Shown here in pieces: positions 44,210 through 52,689 of a stretch of DNA of 64,000 nt. The stretch's first letter is position 1. Each line of letters begins with the position of its first letter. Below the pieces are notes generated by a model, which was given only the letters and a program-made list of their open reading frames with translations, was not told the DNA's origin and did no database searches. Where the stretch lies: the NCBI GenBank assembly GCA_964615365.1, contig CAZTOU010000006.1, positions 62,001-126,000 on the forward strand. Reading direction: 5' to 3'. This stretch comes from CAVXZE01 sp964615365. Its GTDB lineage: Bacteria > Myxococcota_A > UBA9160 > UBA6930. A program made the translations under genes and the position numbers.

Positions 44210-46480
44210 ATGTCCGAAATCGAGACCACTCCCCAGTTCGTCCAGAGCGTCTACGAGAATCTGGAGCGCAGCCTCGAAGTGATTCGAGGGCGCCTCGATC
44301 GCTCCCTCACCTACGCGGAGAAGGTGTTGCTGGGCCACCTCGCCAACCCGGCGACCCAGGAGCTCGACGCGGGTACGAGCTACCTGGAGCTGCGGCCGGA
44401 CCGCGTCGCCATGCAGGACGCCACCGCGCAGATGGCACTCCTCCAGTTCATCACCTCGGGGCGGTCCGAATCCGCCGTACCCACCACGGTTCACTGCGAC
44501 CACCTGATCCAGGCCTACCGCGGCGCCAACCGCGACATGGAGGACGCACGGGTCACCAACCGGGAGGTCTACGACTTCCTGCGGTCGGCCTCGGCGCGTT
44601 ACGGTCTCGGTTTCTGGGGTCCGGGCGCCGGCATCATCCACCAAGTGATCCTCGAGCAGTACGCCTTCCCCGGCGGGATGATGATCGGCACCGACTCCCA
44701 TACGCCCAACGCCGGCGGGCTGGGGATGTTCGCCTGCGGCGTCGGGGGGGCCGATGCGGTCGACGTGATGGCAGATTTCCCCTGGGAGGTCTTGTATCCC
44801 AGGCTGGTCGGCGTCCACCTGACCGGTGAGCTCGAAGGATGGGCCTCGCCGAAGGACGTCATCCTCCGCGTCTGCTCGGTGCTGACGGTGAAGGGCGGCA
44901 CCAATCGGGTGGTCGAGTACTACGGCCCGGGGACGCGCTCCCTGAGCTGTACCGGCAAGGCCACAATTACCAACATGGGGGCCGAGCTCGGCGCCACCAC
45001 CTCCATCTTTCCCTACGACGAGCGCATGGCCCTGTACCTGAGATCGACCGGCCGCGATGCACTCGCCGCCCTCGCCGATGAGCATCGGGCCCTTCTCCAG
45101 GCGGATCCGGAGGTCGAGGGGGATCCCGGCAGGTACTTCGACGAGATCGTCGAGATCGATCTCTCGAAGCTCGAGCCGCACATCGTGGGTCCCCACACCC
45201 CGGACCTGGCCCGGCCCGTCTCCCGGATGGCAGCAGACGTGAGGGAGAACGGCTACGCGCCGAATCTCTCCTGGGTGCTGATCGGAAGCTGCACCAACTC
45301 CTCGTACGAGGACTTCTCGCGGGCGGCCGACGTAGCTCGTCAGGCCGCGAAGCACGGAGCGAAGGTCAAGACCAAGCTCCTGTGCACGCCCGGCTCGGAG
45401 CAGGTCCACCAGACCGTCCGGCGCGACGGACAGCTGGAGGCCCTCCAGGCCATCGGAGCCGTGGTGCTGGCCAACGCTTGCGGACCCTGCATCGGCCAGT
45501 GGAGGCGGGACGATCTGCGGAAGGGAGAGCCGAACTCGATTCTCACCTCGTTCAACCGGAACTTCCCCAAGCGAAACGACGGAAACCCGGACACGCTCGC
45601 CTTCATCGGGAGCCCCGAGGTGGTGGTGGCCTACGGCCTGGCGGGAACCCTCGTGTTCGACCCGACCAGCGACCCGCTCGAGAACGAGCAGGGCGAGGCC
45701 TTCGAGCTGGTGCCTCCCGCAGCGGCTCCGGACGTCCCCGAGCGCGGCTTCGTGGCCACCCGCGAGGGCTACGTCGCCCCGCCGGCCGATCGCGAGAAGG
45801 TCCGCGTCGAGATCGATCCGGAGAGCGAACGACTCGCCTTTCTCGCGCCCTTCGCACCGTGGGACGGGAACGACTTCGAAGAGATCCCTCTGCTGCTCAA
45901 GGCGGAGGGAAAGTGCACCACCGATCACATCTCCATGGCCGGTCCGTGGCTGCGCTTTCGCGGCCACCTGGACAGGATCAGCGACAACATGTTCATCGGT
46001 GCCGTGAACGCCTTCACCGGACGGGCGGGTGAGGGATTGAACCAGTCGACCGGCGACGGCGGAGTCTCCTTCCCCAAGATCGCACGGCACTACAAGGCCG
46101 CTGGGCTTCGCTGGGTGGTGGTCGGCGACGAGAACTACGGCGAGGGCTCCAGCCGGGAGCACGCGGCCATGGAGCCGCGCTGGCTCGGTGCGGCGGCCGT
46201 GATCGCGAGGAGCTTCGCCCGCATCCACGAGACGAATCTCAAGAAGCAAGGGGTCTTGCCCCTCGTCTTCCAGGAGCCGGCCGACTACGACAAGGTCGGC
46301 GAGACCGATCGCGTGAGCATCCACGGCCTTCGGGATCTCGCGCCCGGCGAGCCTCTCGAGGTGACCTTCCTCCACCAGGACGGGTCGTCGGATACCGTCC
46401 GGGTCAGCCATACCCTGAACGACGTCCAGGTCGAGTGGTTCAAGGCCGGGTCCGCCCTCAACATCCTCAAGTCCAGCTAG
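44210..46480 (+). CDS. Aconitate hydratase, mitochondrial-type
   Basis: The enzyme isomerises citrate to isocitrate in the TCA cycle with a [4Fe-4S] cluster. The 756-residue length and sequence fit the mitochondrial-type aconitase. Cluster cysteines are in LIGSCTNSSYED and NACGPCIGQW. IGTDSHTPNAGGLGM and the swivel-domain YGEGSSREHAA are present. The last is a substrate-binding loop shared by all aconitases. Cluster supply would depend on the SUF operon also in this window. It is monocistronic in appearance. Confidence 0.96.
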   Translation: MSEIETTPQFVQSVYENLERSLEVIRGRLDRSLTYAEKVLLGHLANPATQELDAGTSYLELRPDRVAMQDATAQMALLQFITSGRSESAVPTTVHCDHLIQAYRGANRDMEDARVTNREVYDFLRSASARYGLGFWGPGAGIIHQVILEQYAFPGGMMIGTDSHTPNAGGLGMFACGVGGADAVDVMADFPWEVLYPRLVGVHLTGELEGWASPKDVILRVCSVLTVKGGTNRVVEYYGPGTRSLSCTGKATITNMGAELGATTSIFPYDERMALYLRSTGRDALAALADEHRALLQADPEVEGDPGRYFDEIVEIDLSKLEPHIVGPHTPDLARPVSRMAADVRENGYAPNLSWVLIGSCTNSSYEDFSRAADVARQAAKHGAKVKTKLLCTPGSEQVHQTVRRDGQLEALQAIGAVVLANACGPCIGQWRRDDLRKGEPNSILTSFNRNFPKRNDGNPDTLAFIGSPEVVVAYGLAGTLVFDPTSDPLENEQGEAFELVPPAAAPDVPERGFVATREGYVAPPADREKVRVEIDPESERLAFLAPFAPWDGNDFEEIPLLLKAEGKCTTDHISMAGPWLRFRGHLDRISDNMFIGAVNAFTGRAGEGLNQSTGDGGVSFPKIARHYKAAGLRWVVVGDENYGEGSSREHAAMEPRWLGAAAVIARSFARIHETNLKKQGVLPLVFQEPADYDKVGETDRVSIHGLRDLAPGEPLEVTFLHQDGSSDTVRVSHTLNDVQVEWFKAGSALNILKSS

Positions 46481-46518
46481 CGAAAATTACGCGAACAGGG
46501 TCTCATTTCGCAATATTG

Positions 46519-46574
46519 TTGAGATTTCCCGGCAAGTTTGCTAAAGGTTGGACCTCTAACGTCCGATGTCCAAC
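46519..46574 (+). promoter_or_regulatory. Candidate promoter and operator of the FadR-type regulator/glpD unit
   Basis: TTGAGA (46519-46524) and TAAAGG (46542-46547) are 17 nt apart. A perfect inverted repeat, GTTGGAC (46547-46553) and GTCCAAC (46568-46574) with 14 nt between, overlaps the start of transcription, a fitting site for a repressor. A smaller palindrome CAATATTG lies just upstream at 46511. Binding by the following GntR-family regulator is inference. Confidence 0.55.
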
Positions 46575-46646
46575 GGTGATTGACCGGGCCCGGCCAGGAG
46601 CGCCGGGAGACGCCTGTCGGGCATCGGGCCAGCCGAGGAGTGCAGC

Positions 46647-47507
46647 ATGCCGGCCGACCTGGAGTCTTTGGGACCCCGCCTCCGTCGCGCGGACGGCGTC
46701 TTCAAGCAGCTGCGCTCGCGCATCCTGGGCGGAGCTCTGTCTCGCGGCGATCGGCTTCCCAACGAGCGGGACCTCGCGGACACCTTCGAGGTCAACCGGA
46801 CCTCGGTCCGGGAGGCGGTCCAGCGGCTCGAATTCCTCGGGCTGGTGGAGGTCCGCCACGGTCACGGCACCTTCGTCAAGGGGGTCTCGGAGTCCTCTTC
46901 GCTCGAGGTGATCGAGGCCCTGCTGCGCGACCCCCGCACCGTGACTCTGGATCTCCTCCACCAGATCCTGGAGTTCCGCCGTCACATCACCATCCAGGTG
47001 GTGGATCTGGCGGCTCGCAACGGCACCCGGGAGCAGCTGAAGCGGGCCCGAGAGCTCCTGGAGCGGGAGCGGGAGGAGGGGATGGACCCCGCCCGTGCCC
47101 TGAACCTGGACGTGGAGTTCAACCGCCTGCTCGGAGAGGCCACCGGCAATCTGATGTATCAGCTGGTGAGCAATCTCTTCGCCAGGCTCCTGCACCGGCT
47201 CGGTCCCTTCTACTACAACGAGGGACGCGACTTCAGCCGCTCGCTGGAGACCCATCGCCAGCTGCTCGACGCCCTGGAGGCCCGCGACCCGCTCCGGGCT
47301 CGCCAGGTCCTGGAAGGGATGCTCAGCTACAGCGAGTCGGCCATCGTCGCCGAGATCGAGCGCCTCGACGCGGAGGGCATCATCGGACCACAGATCCCTG
47401 CGGTACCGGGGCGGCTCGGTGCGGCGGGGAGCAGCACCGCCGAGCGTCAGCGCAGCGCCGCGGCATTGCGTTCGTCCCCTCCGGCGGGCTCGGAGATGCA
47501 GCGATGA
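46647..47507 (+). CDS. FadR/GntR-family transcriptional regulator
   Basis: The 286-residue protein has a winged helix N-terminus (LRSRILGGALSRGDRLPNERDLADTFEVNRTSVREAVQRLE, residues about 22-62) and a GntR C-terminal FCD-type helical ligand domain. ILEFRRHITIQVVDLAARN and the metal-site region VEFNRLLGEATGN belong to this domain. It regulates most likely its own operon, including glpD, as its stop overlaps the glpD start as ATGA. Ligand unknown; glycerol phosphate or fatty-acid related molecules are plausible. The C-terminal 35 residues are unusual, low complexity and possibly disordered. Confidence 0.87.
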   Translation: MPADLESLGPRLRRADGVFKQLRSRILGGALSRGDRLPNERDLADTFEVNRTSVREAVQRLEFLGLVEVRHGHGTFVKGVSESSSLEVIEALLRDPRTVTLDLLHQILEFRRHITIQVVDLAARNGTREQLKRARELLEREREEGMDPARALNLDVEFNRLLGEATGNLMYQLVSNLFARLLHRLGPFYYNEGRDFSRSLETHRQLLDALEARDPLRARQVLEGMLSYSESAIVAEIERLDAEGIIGPQIPAVPGRLGAAGSSTAERQRSAAALRSSPPAGSEMQR

Positions 47508-49171
47508 CGGCGTCCAGCTGGTCGATTCGCGAGCGCGCCGAGGCTCTCGAGAGAGCCGAGCAAGACGGCGTCGACATGCTGATCATCGGCGGCGGCATCA
47601 CCGGTGCCGGAATCCTCCGGGACGCGGCCTCCCGAGGGCTTCGCGCCCTGATCGTCGAGCGCGGTGATTTCGCCTCGGGGACGTCGGGCCGCTCCACCAA
47701 GCTGATCCACGGCGGTCTTCGCTACATCGCCCAGGGCCAGCTCTCCATGACCCGGGAATCATGCCGGGAGCGGGATCTCCTGCTCCGTCTGAATCCGCAC
47801 CTGGTGCGCCCGATTCCCTTCCTGTGGCCCGTCTTCGATGACGGTCGGACGCCCCTCTGGCAGGTTCGCGCCGCTCTCTCCCTCTATTGGGGCCTCGCCA
47901 ACTTCCGCTCCTCGGCGCGTTTCCGCACCTTGCGTCCGGAGCGGGTGGCCGAATTCTCGCAGGACCTCCGTCGCGAGGGCCTTCGCGGGGCTGGATTCTT
48001 CCACGATGGCCAGGTCGACGACGCGCGCCTGGTTCTGGAGACGCTGGTCAGCGCCCGCCGCCTCGGGGGCGAAGCGGTCAACCACGCCGAGGTCTACGAA
48101 TTCTTGCGCGGCGACGAGAACAAGGTCGTCGGTGCACGGGTGCGCGACAAGGAGAGCGGCGAGAGTCGCGAGATCCGGGCCGACGTGGTCGTGAACGCCG
48201 CCGGCCCCGCCGTCGAGCGGGTGAGGGGGCTGGATCGGCCGATCAGCACCCCGGAGATTCGCCCCGCCAAGGGCGTGCACCTGGTCATCCCGCGCGACCG
48301 GATCCATTGCGAGTGCGCGATCGTCTTCGACGCCCGCGACGGCCGCCACCTCTGTCTGATTCCCTGGGACGAAGTGGCGCTGATCGGGACCACCGACACC
48401 TTCACCGACCAGATCGACGAGCCGGTGGTGACCATCGAAGAGGTCCACTACATGCTCTCGGCGGCCAACGACGCCTTCCCGCGCCTGGCGCTGACCACCA
48501 ACGACATCCGCTGCGCCTTCGCCGGCGTTCGGCCCCTGGTGGCCGACGGTGACGAAGAATCCCCCTCGGGCTCGGTTTCCAGGGAGCACAAGATCTACGA
48601 CGATCCGTCCGGATTGATCTCCGTCACCGGGGGCAAGCTCACCACCTATCGGACCATGGCCGAGGCGGTGGTGAAGCGGGCTCTCCGCCGGCTTCCGCAG
48701 GAGCGGCAGGCCGCACTGGGTCCCAGCCTCACGGCGACTCTTCCCCTTCGCGAGGACGAGTTCGACGTCGCGGAGCTGGAGGCCGCCCTGGAGTCACGCT
48801 ACGGGCTCGCGCCCCACCGGATCGCCCACCTGGTGCGCACTCACGGGCTCGACGCCGAGGAGCTTCTACGCGTCGCCGAGCCGGAGCTGCGCCGCCCGAT
48901 CGGAAGCAGCCGCTACACCTACGCCGAGATCCCCTGGTGTTTTGGCACCGAGTGCGCCGTGACCCTCTGCGATCTCCTCGAGCACCGCATGCGCCTGGCC
49001 CTCTTCGCCATCGGCCAGGGGCTGCCGGATCTGGAGGAGATCAGCCAGGTCGCCGCCGCGGCCGCCGGTTGGGACGCCGAGCGCGCCCGCGAGGAAGCGG
49101 CGAACTACGTCTCGGCGGTTCGCACCCGCTACCAGATCGCACCTCCACCCGAGATCCAGTACGCCGCCTGA
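47504..49171 (+). CDS. glpD: Glycerol-3-phosphate dehydrogenase (FAD-dependent)
   Basis: GlpD oxidises glycerol-3-phosphate to dihydroxyacetone phosphate and passes electrons to quinones at the inner membrane. The 555-residue protein has the FAD motif IIGGGITGAGILRDAASRG (26-44) and the GlpD segment TKLIHGGLRYIAQ. Later hallmark strings are RPAKGVHLVIPRD, LIGTTDTFTD, and GGKLTTYRTMAE. Typical length and complete C-terminal domain. It is translationally coupled to the upstream regulator. Confidence 0.95.
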   Translation: MTASSWSIRERAEALERAEQDGVDMLIIGGGITGAGILRDAASRGLRALIVERGDFASGTSGRSTKLIHGGLRYIAQGQLSMTRESCRERDLLLRLNPHLVRPIPFLWPVFDDGRTPLWQVRAALSLYWGLANFRSSARFRTLRPERVAEFSQDLRREGLRGAGFFHDGQVDDARLVLETLVSARRLGGEAVNHAEVYEFLRGDENKVVGARVRDKESGESREIRADVVVNAAGPAVERVRGLDRPISTPEIRPAKGVHLVIPRDRIHCECAIVFDARDGRHLCLIPWDEVALIGTTDTFTDQIDEPVVTIEEVHYMLSAANDAFPRLALTTNDIRCAFAGVRPLVADGDEESPSGSVSREHKIYDDPSGLISVTGGKLTTYRTMAEAVVKRALRRLPQERQAALGPSLTATLPLREDEFDVAELEAALESRYGLAPHRIAHLVRTHGLDAEELLRVAEPELRRPIGSSRYTYAEIPWCFGTECAVTLCDLLEHRMRLALFAIGQGLPDLEEISQVAAAAAGWDAERAREEAANYVSAVRTRYQIAPPPEIQYAA

Positions 49172-49205
49172 TCGCCCGCGCTCCCTCCGTTAAGATGGGT
49201 TCGCG

Positions 49206-50135
49206 ATGTCCGTGCGCACCCTCGTCGTCGTGAACCCACGCAGCCGGAGCGGTGCCACCCGGCGCCAGTTCGCCTCCCTGGAGCCGCGGCTCCGCGATTC
49301 CCTGGGAGCCTTCGAGATGGAGTGGACCCGGTCCCCCCGAGACGCTGAGCGCATCGCCCGCGAGGGAGTTCGCGCCGGATTCGAGCGCATCGTGGTGGCG
49401 GGTGGTGACGGAACCACCAGCGAGGTGGTCAGCGGACTCCTGGGCGCGAAGCTCGGAGACTACGCCGAGGTGGCGCCGCTGCCTCTGGGGACCGGCGGAG
49501 ACCTGATGCGGACGCTCGGCATTCCCCGAAAGCTGGACCGCGCCCTCGAGGGAATCGCGGCCGGGCACAGCCAGAAGATCGACGCCGGTCGGGTGCGCTA
49601 CACCGACCGCAGCGGCCGGGAGCGCACTACCCACTTTCTGAACGTGACGAGCTTCGGTGTGAGCGGCCTGATCACCGAGCTGGTGAATCGCGCCACCAAG
49701 GCCTTCGGAGGGCGCGTCTCCTTTCTGCTCGGAACGCTTCGGGGGATCACCCGCTACCGTCCCGAGGAGGTCCGCATACGGGTGCAGGGAGAGCTGGTCT
49801 ACGAGGGCCCGCTGGTTCTCGGGACCGCGGCGAATGGCCGCTTCTTCGGGGGCGGCATGCAGGTGGCGCCCCGCGCCGAGCCGGCGGATGGGCTCTTCGA
49901 CGTGGTGGTGATTCCGGGCTTCTCCAAGCCTCGGCTGCTCCGAGAGCTGCCGCGCATCTACGCCGGCACCCACCTCGAGGTTCCCGAGGTCTCCTTGCAC
50001 CGCGGCCAGCGCATCGAGGCCGAGGCGGCGCCGGGTCGGGTGTGGGTCGAGATCGACGGCGAGCCCCTGGGCACCCTGCCCGCGAGTATCGAGGTGCTCC
50101 CCTCCGCGGTTTCCGTGCTGGGCTCTCCCGGGTGA
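49206..50135 (+). CDS. YegS/BmrU-type lipid kinase (diacylglycerol kinase family)
   Basis: The 309-residue protein has the DAGK catalytic fold: VVNPRSRSGA, the nucleotide-binding VVAGGDGTTSEVVSG (about 62-76), LPLGTGGDLMR and a C-terminal beta-sandwich ending with VEIDGEP. Such enzymes phosphorylate diacylglycerol or related lipids. It is the third gene of the glpD unit, 34 nt after glpD, and the lipid connection with glycerol phosphate is reasonable but not proof of shared function. Confidence 0.87.
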   Translation: MSVRTLVVVNPRSRSGATRRQFASLEPRLRDSLGAFEMEWTRSPRDAERIAREGVRAGFERIVVAGGDGTTSEVVSGLLGAKLGDYAEVAPLPLGTGGDLMRTLGIPRKLDRALEGIAAGHSQKIDAGRVRYTDRSGRERTTHFLNVTSFGVSGLITELVNRATKAFGGRVSFLLGTLRGITRYRPEEVRIRVQGELVYEGPLVLGTAANGRFFGGGMQVAPRAEPADGLFDVVVIPGFSKPRLLRELPRIYAGTHLEVPEVSLHRGQRIEAEAAPGRVWVEIDGEPLGTLPASIEVLPSAVSVLGSPG

Positions 50136-50138
50136 GGG

Positions 50139-51113
50139 ATGCGACCTTCTCGCGGGCGCAGCCTCTTCGACCGGATTCGCGCTGCCTGCGCAGAAGTGGC
50201 GCGGCGCTCAGCGTCGGTTCATATCGACGACCGCGGTCTCGAGCGCCTCTCTCTAAGCCTGGTGCAAGGGCGCGCTTCGGCGCCGGCGATCGATCCCGCG
50301 CATCAGCCCTTTGCAGGGACCGCCACCACCGTCGCCTTCGTCATCACCATGAACGCGGTCAACTTCGGCTCGGGGTACTTCCCCCACCTGCGAAAGCGGC
50401 CCGGTCTCTCCGGCTATCTCACCCTCTCCTCCCGACTCCGCGAGCGGTTCGCGAGCGAGGGCCCTTGGAGCGCCGAGGACCTGCTGCGGCTCACCGCCGC
50501 CGACTGCGCCCGAGTCTTTGGCCAGAAGCCCGAGCCCGCTGCCGATGAGCTGATGGGGCTCTTCGCGAGAGCGCTTCGCGATCTCGGGCGCCTTCTTCTC
50601 GAACACCACGGCGGGCGTTTCGAGGCTCTGGTCGAGACGGCTGGGGGCTCTGCGGAGCGGCTGGTCCAGCAGCTCGCCGAGATGGAGTTCTACCGAGACG
50701 TTGCCCGCTATCACGACCTCGAAGTGCCGCTCTACAAGCGCGCCCAGATCACCTGTTTGGATCTGGCCACTGCCCTCGAAGGGAAGGGGCTCGGTCACTT
50801 CGGAGATCTCGATCAGCTCACCCTCTTCGCCGACAACCTGGTCCCCCACGTGCTCCGGATGCGCGACGTGCTGGTCTACGATCGCGAGCTCGTCCGGCGT
50901 ATCGAGAAGGGGGAGCTCATCGCGTCCCAGAGCCTCGAGGAGGTGGAGATTCGCGCCGTGGCTCTTCACGCCGTGGAGCGGCTCAGCGAATCCTGCGCGC
51001 GGCGTGGCTTCGAGGTGCCCCCTCACCAGATCGACGGGATCCTCTGGACCTTTGGACAACGTCCCGAGATCAAGGCTCGTCCCCGCCACCGCACGCGGTG
51101 CACCTTCTACTGA
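50139..51113 (+). CDS. Queuosine-salvage protein (Qng1/DUF2419 family)
   Basis: The 324-residue protein matches the Qng1/DUF2419 family, queuosine 5'-phosphate N-glycosylases that release queuine for reuse. Segments ITMNAVNFGSGYFPHLRK, the LYKRAQITCLDL helix, LTLFADNLVPHVLRM, EEVEIRAVALHAVE, and the C-terminal IDGILWTFGQ are recognisable. The usual NF-W motif is NFGSGYF here. It begins 3 nt after the lipid kinase and could be co-transcribed. Activity is inferred from family. No tgt, queuosine synthesis or transport gene is nearby. Confidence 0.8.
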   Translation: MRPSRGRSLFDRIRAACAEVARRSASVHIDDRGLERLSLSLVQGRASAPAIDPAHQPFAGTATTVAFVITMNAVNFGSGYFPHLRKRPGLSGYLTLSSRLRERFASEGPWSAEDLLRLTAADCARVFGQKPEPAADELMGLFARALRDLGRLLLEHHGGRFEALVETAGGSAERLVQQLAEMEFYRDVARYHDLEVPLYKRAQITCLDLATALEGKGLGHFGDLDQLTLFADNLVPHVLRMRDVLVYDRELVRRIEKGELIASQSLEEVEIRAVALHAVERLSESCARRGFEVPPHQIDGILWTFGQRPEIKARPRHRTRCTFY

Positions 51114-51212
51114 AGACAGCGATTTCCGGGCCGGATCGTCACGCGCTGCCCGAGGCGATCGGCTAAGCTGCTCTCTCCACCGGTCACAGCGTCGAAGAGG
51201 GAGTGAACACCG

Positions 51213-51422
51213 ATGGCCGCCAGAAAGAAGACTCGCCCGAGGAGCGCCAAGAAGGCCACTCGGAAGACCAGGACGGGAAAGACGACCCGGCGGAAGGTCG
51301 CCGGGAGCAAGACGGCCAAGGCCAGGAAGCGCACGGCGGGAAAGAGCTCGGCATCGGCGGGGGACGTCGTCTACTCGGATCTTCGCAAGATCGCCCTCGC
51401 GCGCGCACTCGGCCGACGCTGA
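51213..51422 (+). CDS. Small lysine/arginine-rich protein, possibly nucleoid-associated
   Basis: This 69-residue protein has about 45 percent Lys plus Arg in its first 45 residues, in short K/R-A/T/S patterns like the histone H1-like AlgP/Hc1 proteins. It ends with a less basic SDLRKIALARALGRR segment. It starts MAARKK, as does the histone-fold protein at 36068 (MAARRK), but lacks a histone fold. A GAGGGAG ribosome site precedes the ATG. DNA or RNA binding is inferred only from composition. Confidence 0.6.
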   Translation: MAARKKTRPRSAKKATRKTRTGKTTRRKVAGSKTAKARKRTAGKSSASAGDVVYSDLRKIALARALGRR

Positions 51423-51445
51423 GCGATCGGCGTCCGCAGTAGCGT

Positions 51446-51465
51446 GCTCATGAATCACTCGGGCT
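51446..51465 (-). repeat. Single copy of the dispersed AGCCCGRATCATTC motif
   Basis: Read on the minus strand it is AGCCCGAGTGATTCATGAGC, 18 of 20 identical to the copy at 38803. It lies 24 bp after the stop of the small basic protein gene and may be part of a terminator or an unrecognised repeat element. No inverted partner is obvious nearby. Confidence 0.6.
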
Positions 51466-51531
51466 AGGGAGAGACTGCGGAAGAGCTTGCGGAGCGGCGG
51501 CGGGAGAGCCACGCTCCGCGGTCGGGAACCC

Positions 51532-52686
51532 ATGGACCGCTCTGGCCCGCTCTCCGATGTCACCATCCTGGATCTGACCCGCGTGCTCGCGGGTCCGTAT
51601 TGCACCATGGTGCTGGCGGACCTGGGCGCTCGTGTGATCAAGATCGAACGCCCCGTGGAAGGAGACGACGCACGGGCCATCGGTCCCTTCGTGAAGGAGA
51701 AGTCGGCCTACTTCATGTCGCTGAACCGCGGCAAGGAGAGCATTGCCCTCGACCTCCGGGATCCTGCCGATCGCGAGATCTTCGAGAAGCTGCTCCCCCG
51801 AGCCGATGTCCTGGTCGAGAACTTCCGGGCGGGCGTCATGGAGAAGCTGGGCTACGACTGGGAGTCGCTGCACGCGCGGCATCCCCGTCTGATCTACGCC
51901 GCTGCCTCGGGCTTCGGCCACACCGGACCCTACAGAGAGCGCCCCGCCTACGATCTGGTGGTGCAGGGCATGGGTGGGCTGATGAGCCTGACCGGTCAGC
52001 CCGGATCGCCGCCGACGCGGGTGGGCACCTCCATCGGCGACATCGCCGCCGGTCTCTTCACCGCCGTCGGGGTCAACGCGGCGCTCTACCACCGGGAGAT
52101 GACCGGTGAGGGCACCAAGATCGACGTGGCGATGCTCGACTGCCAGGTGGCACTCCTCGAGAACGCCGTCGCGCGCTACGCTGCGACCGGCCGGGTGCCC
52201 GGCCCGTTGGGCTCGCGCCATCCCTCCATCACTCCCTTCGAGGCCTTCGCCGCCGCCGACGGACATCTGATCATCGCCGCGGGCAACGACGGCTTGTTTC
52301 GAAAGCTCTGCGATGCCCTCGGACGCCCCGAGCTGGCGGACGACGTTCGCTTCTGCAGCAACGAGGCGCGAAGCGCCCACGCCGATGCGCTCAAGACCGC
52401 GATCGAGGGAGCCCTCCGCGGGCGTACCTGCACAGACTGGCTCGCCGCCCTCGAGAGCGCCGGCGTCCCCTGCGGCCCCATTCACGACGTGGCGGAGGTG
52501 ATGGCGGACCCGCAGATTGCTGCACGCAACATGGTGATCCGCGTACTCGATGAGACGGCCGGTGAGATCTCGATGCCGGGCAATCCGATCAAGCTCTCCG
52601 CATTCGACGATCCCACCACTCGGAAGCCGGCGCCCGATCTCGACAGCGATCGCCGACGTCTGCTCGATCAGCTGGGGAAGGGCTGA
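51532..52686 (+). CDS. CaiB/BaiF-family (class III) CoA transferase
   Basis: The 384-residue protein has the family start ILDLTRVLAGPYCTMVLADLGARVIK and the segment DVLVENFRAG. The catalytic aspartate is in RPAYDLVVQGMGG, matching that of formyl-CoA transferase. Length is typical. These move CoA between carboxylic acids; the substrate is not recognisable. The ATG at 51532 is preferred over an upstream in-frame start. The gene converges with the dehydratase/mutase fusion gene, 3 bp apart. Confidence 0.9.
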   Translation: MDRSGPLSDVTILDLTRVLAGPYCTMVLADLGARVIKIERPVEGDDARAIGPFVKEKSAYFMSLNRGKESIALDLRDPADREIFEKLLPRADVLVENFRAGVMEKLGYDWESLHARHPRLIYAAASGFGHTGPYRERPAYDLVVQGMGGLMSLTGQPGSPPTRVGTSIGDIAAGLFTAVGVNAALYHREMTGEGTKIDVAMLDCQVALLENAVARYAATGRVPGPLGSRHPSITPFEAFAAADGHLIIAAGNDGLFRKLCDALGRPELADDVRFCSNEARSAHADALKTAIEGALRGRTCTDWLAALESAGVPCGPIHDVAEVMADPQIAARNMVIRVLDETAGEISMPGNPIKLSAFDDPTTRKPAPDLDSDRRRLLDQLGKG

Positions 52687-52689
52687 CCA

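Noticed and set aside
43271..46411. A long open frame on the minus strand opposite aconitase, over 1000 codons
   Set aside because: It mirrors the codon bias of the aconitase gene, has no recognisable domain, and the aconitase on the plus strand is certain. Similar long antisense frames occur opposite proS, the kinases and nadE and are left out for the same reason.
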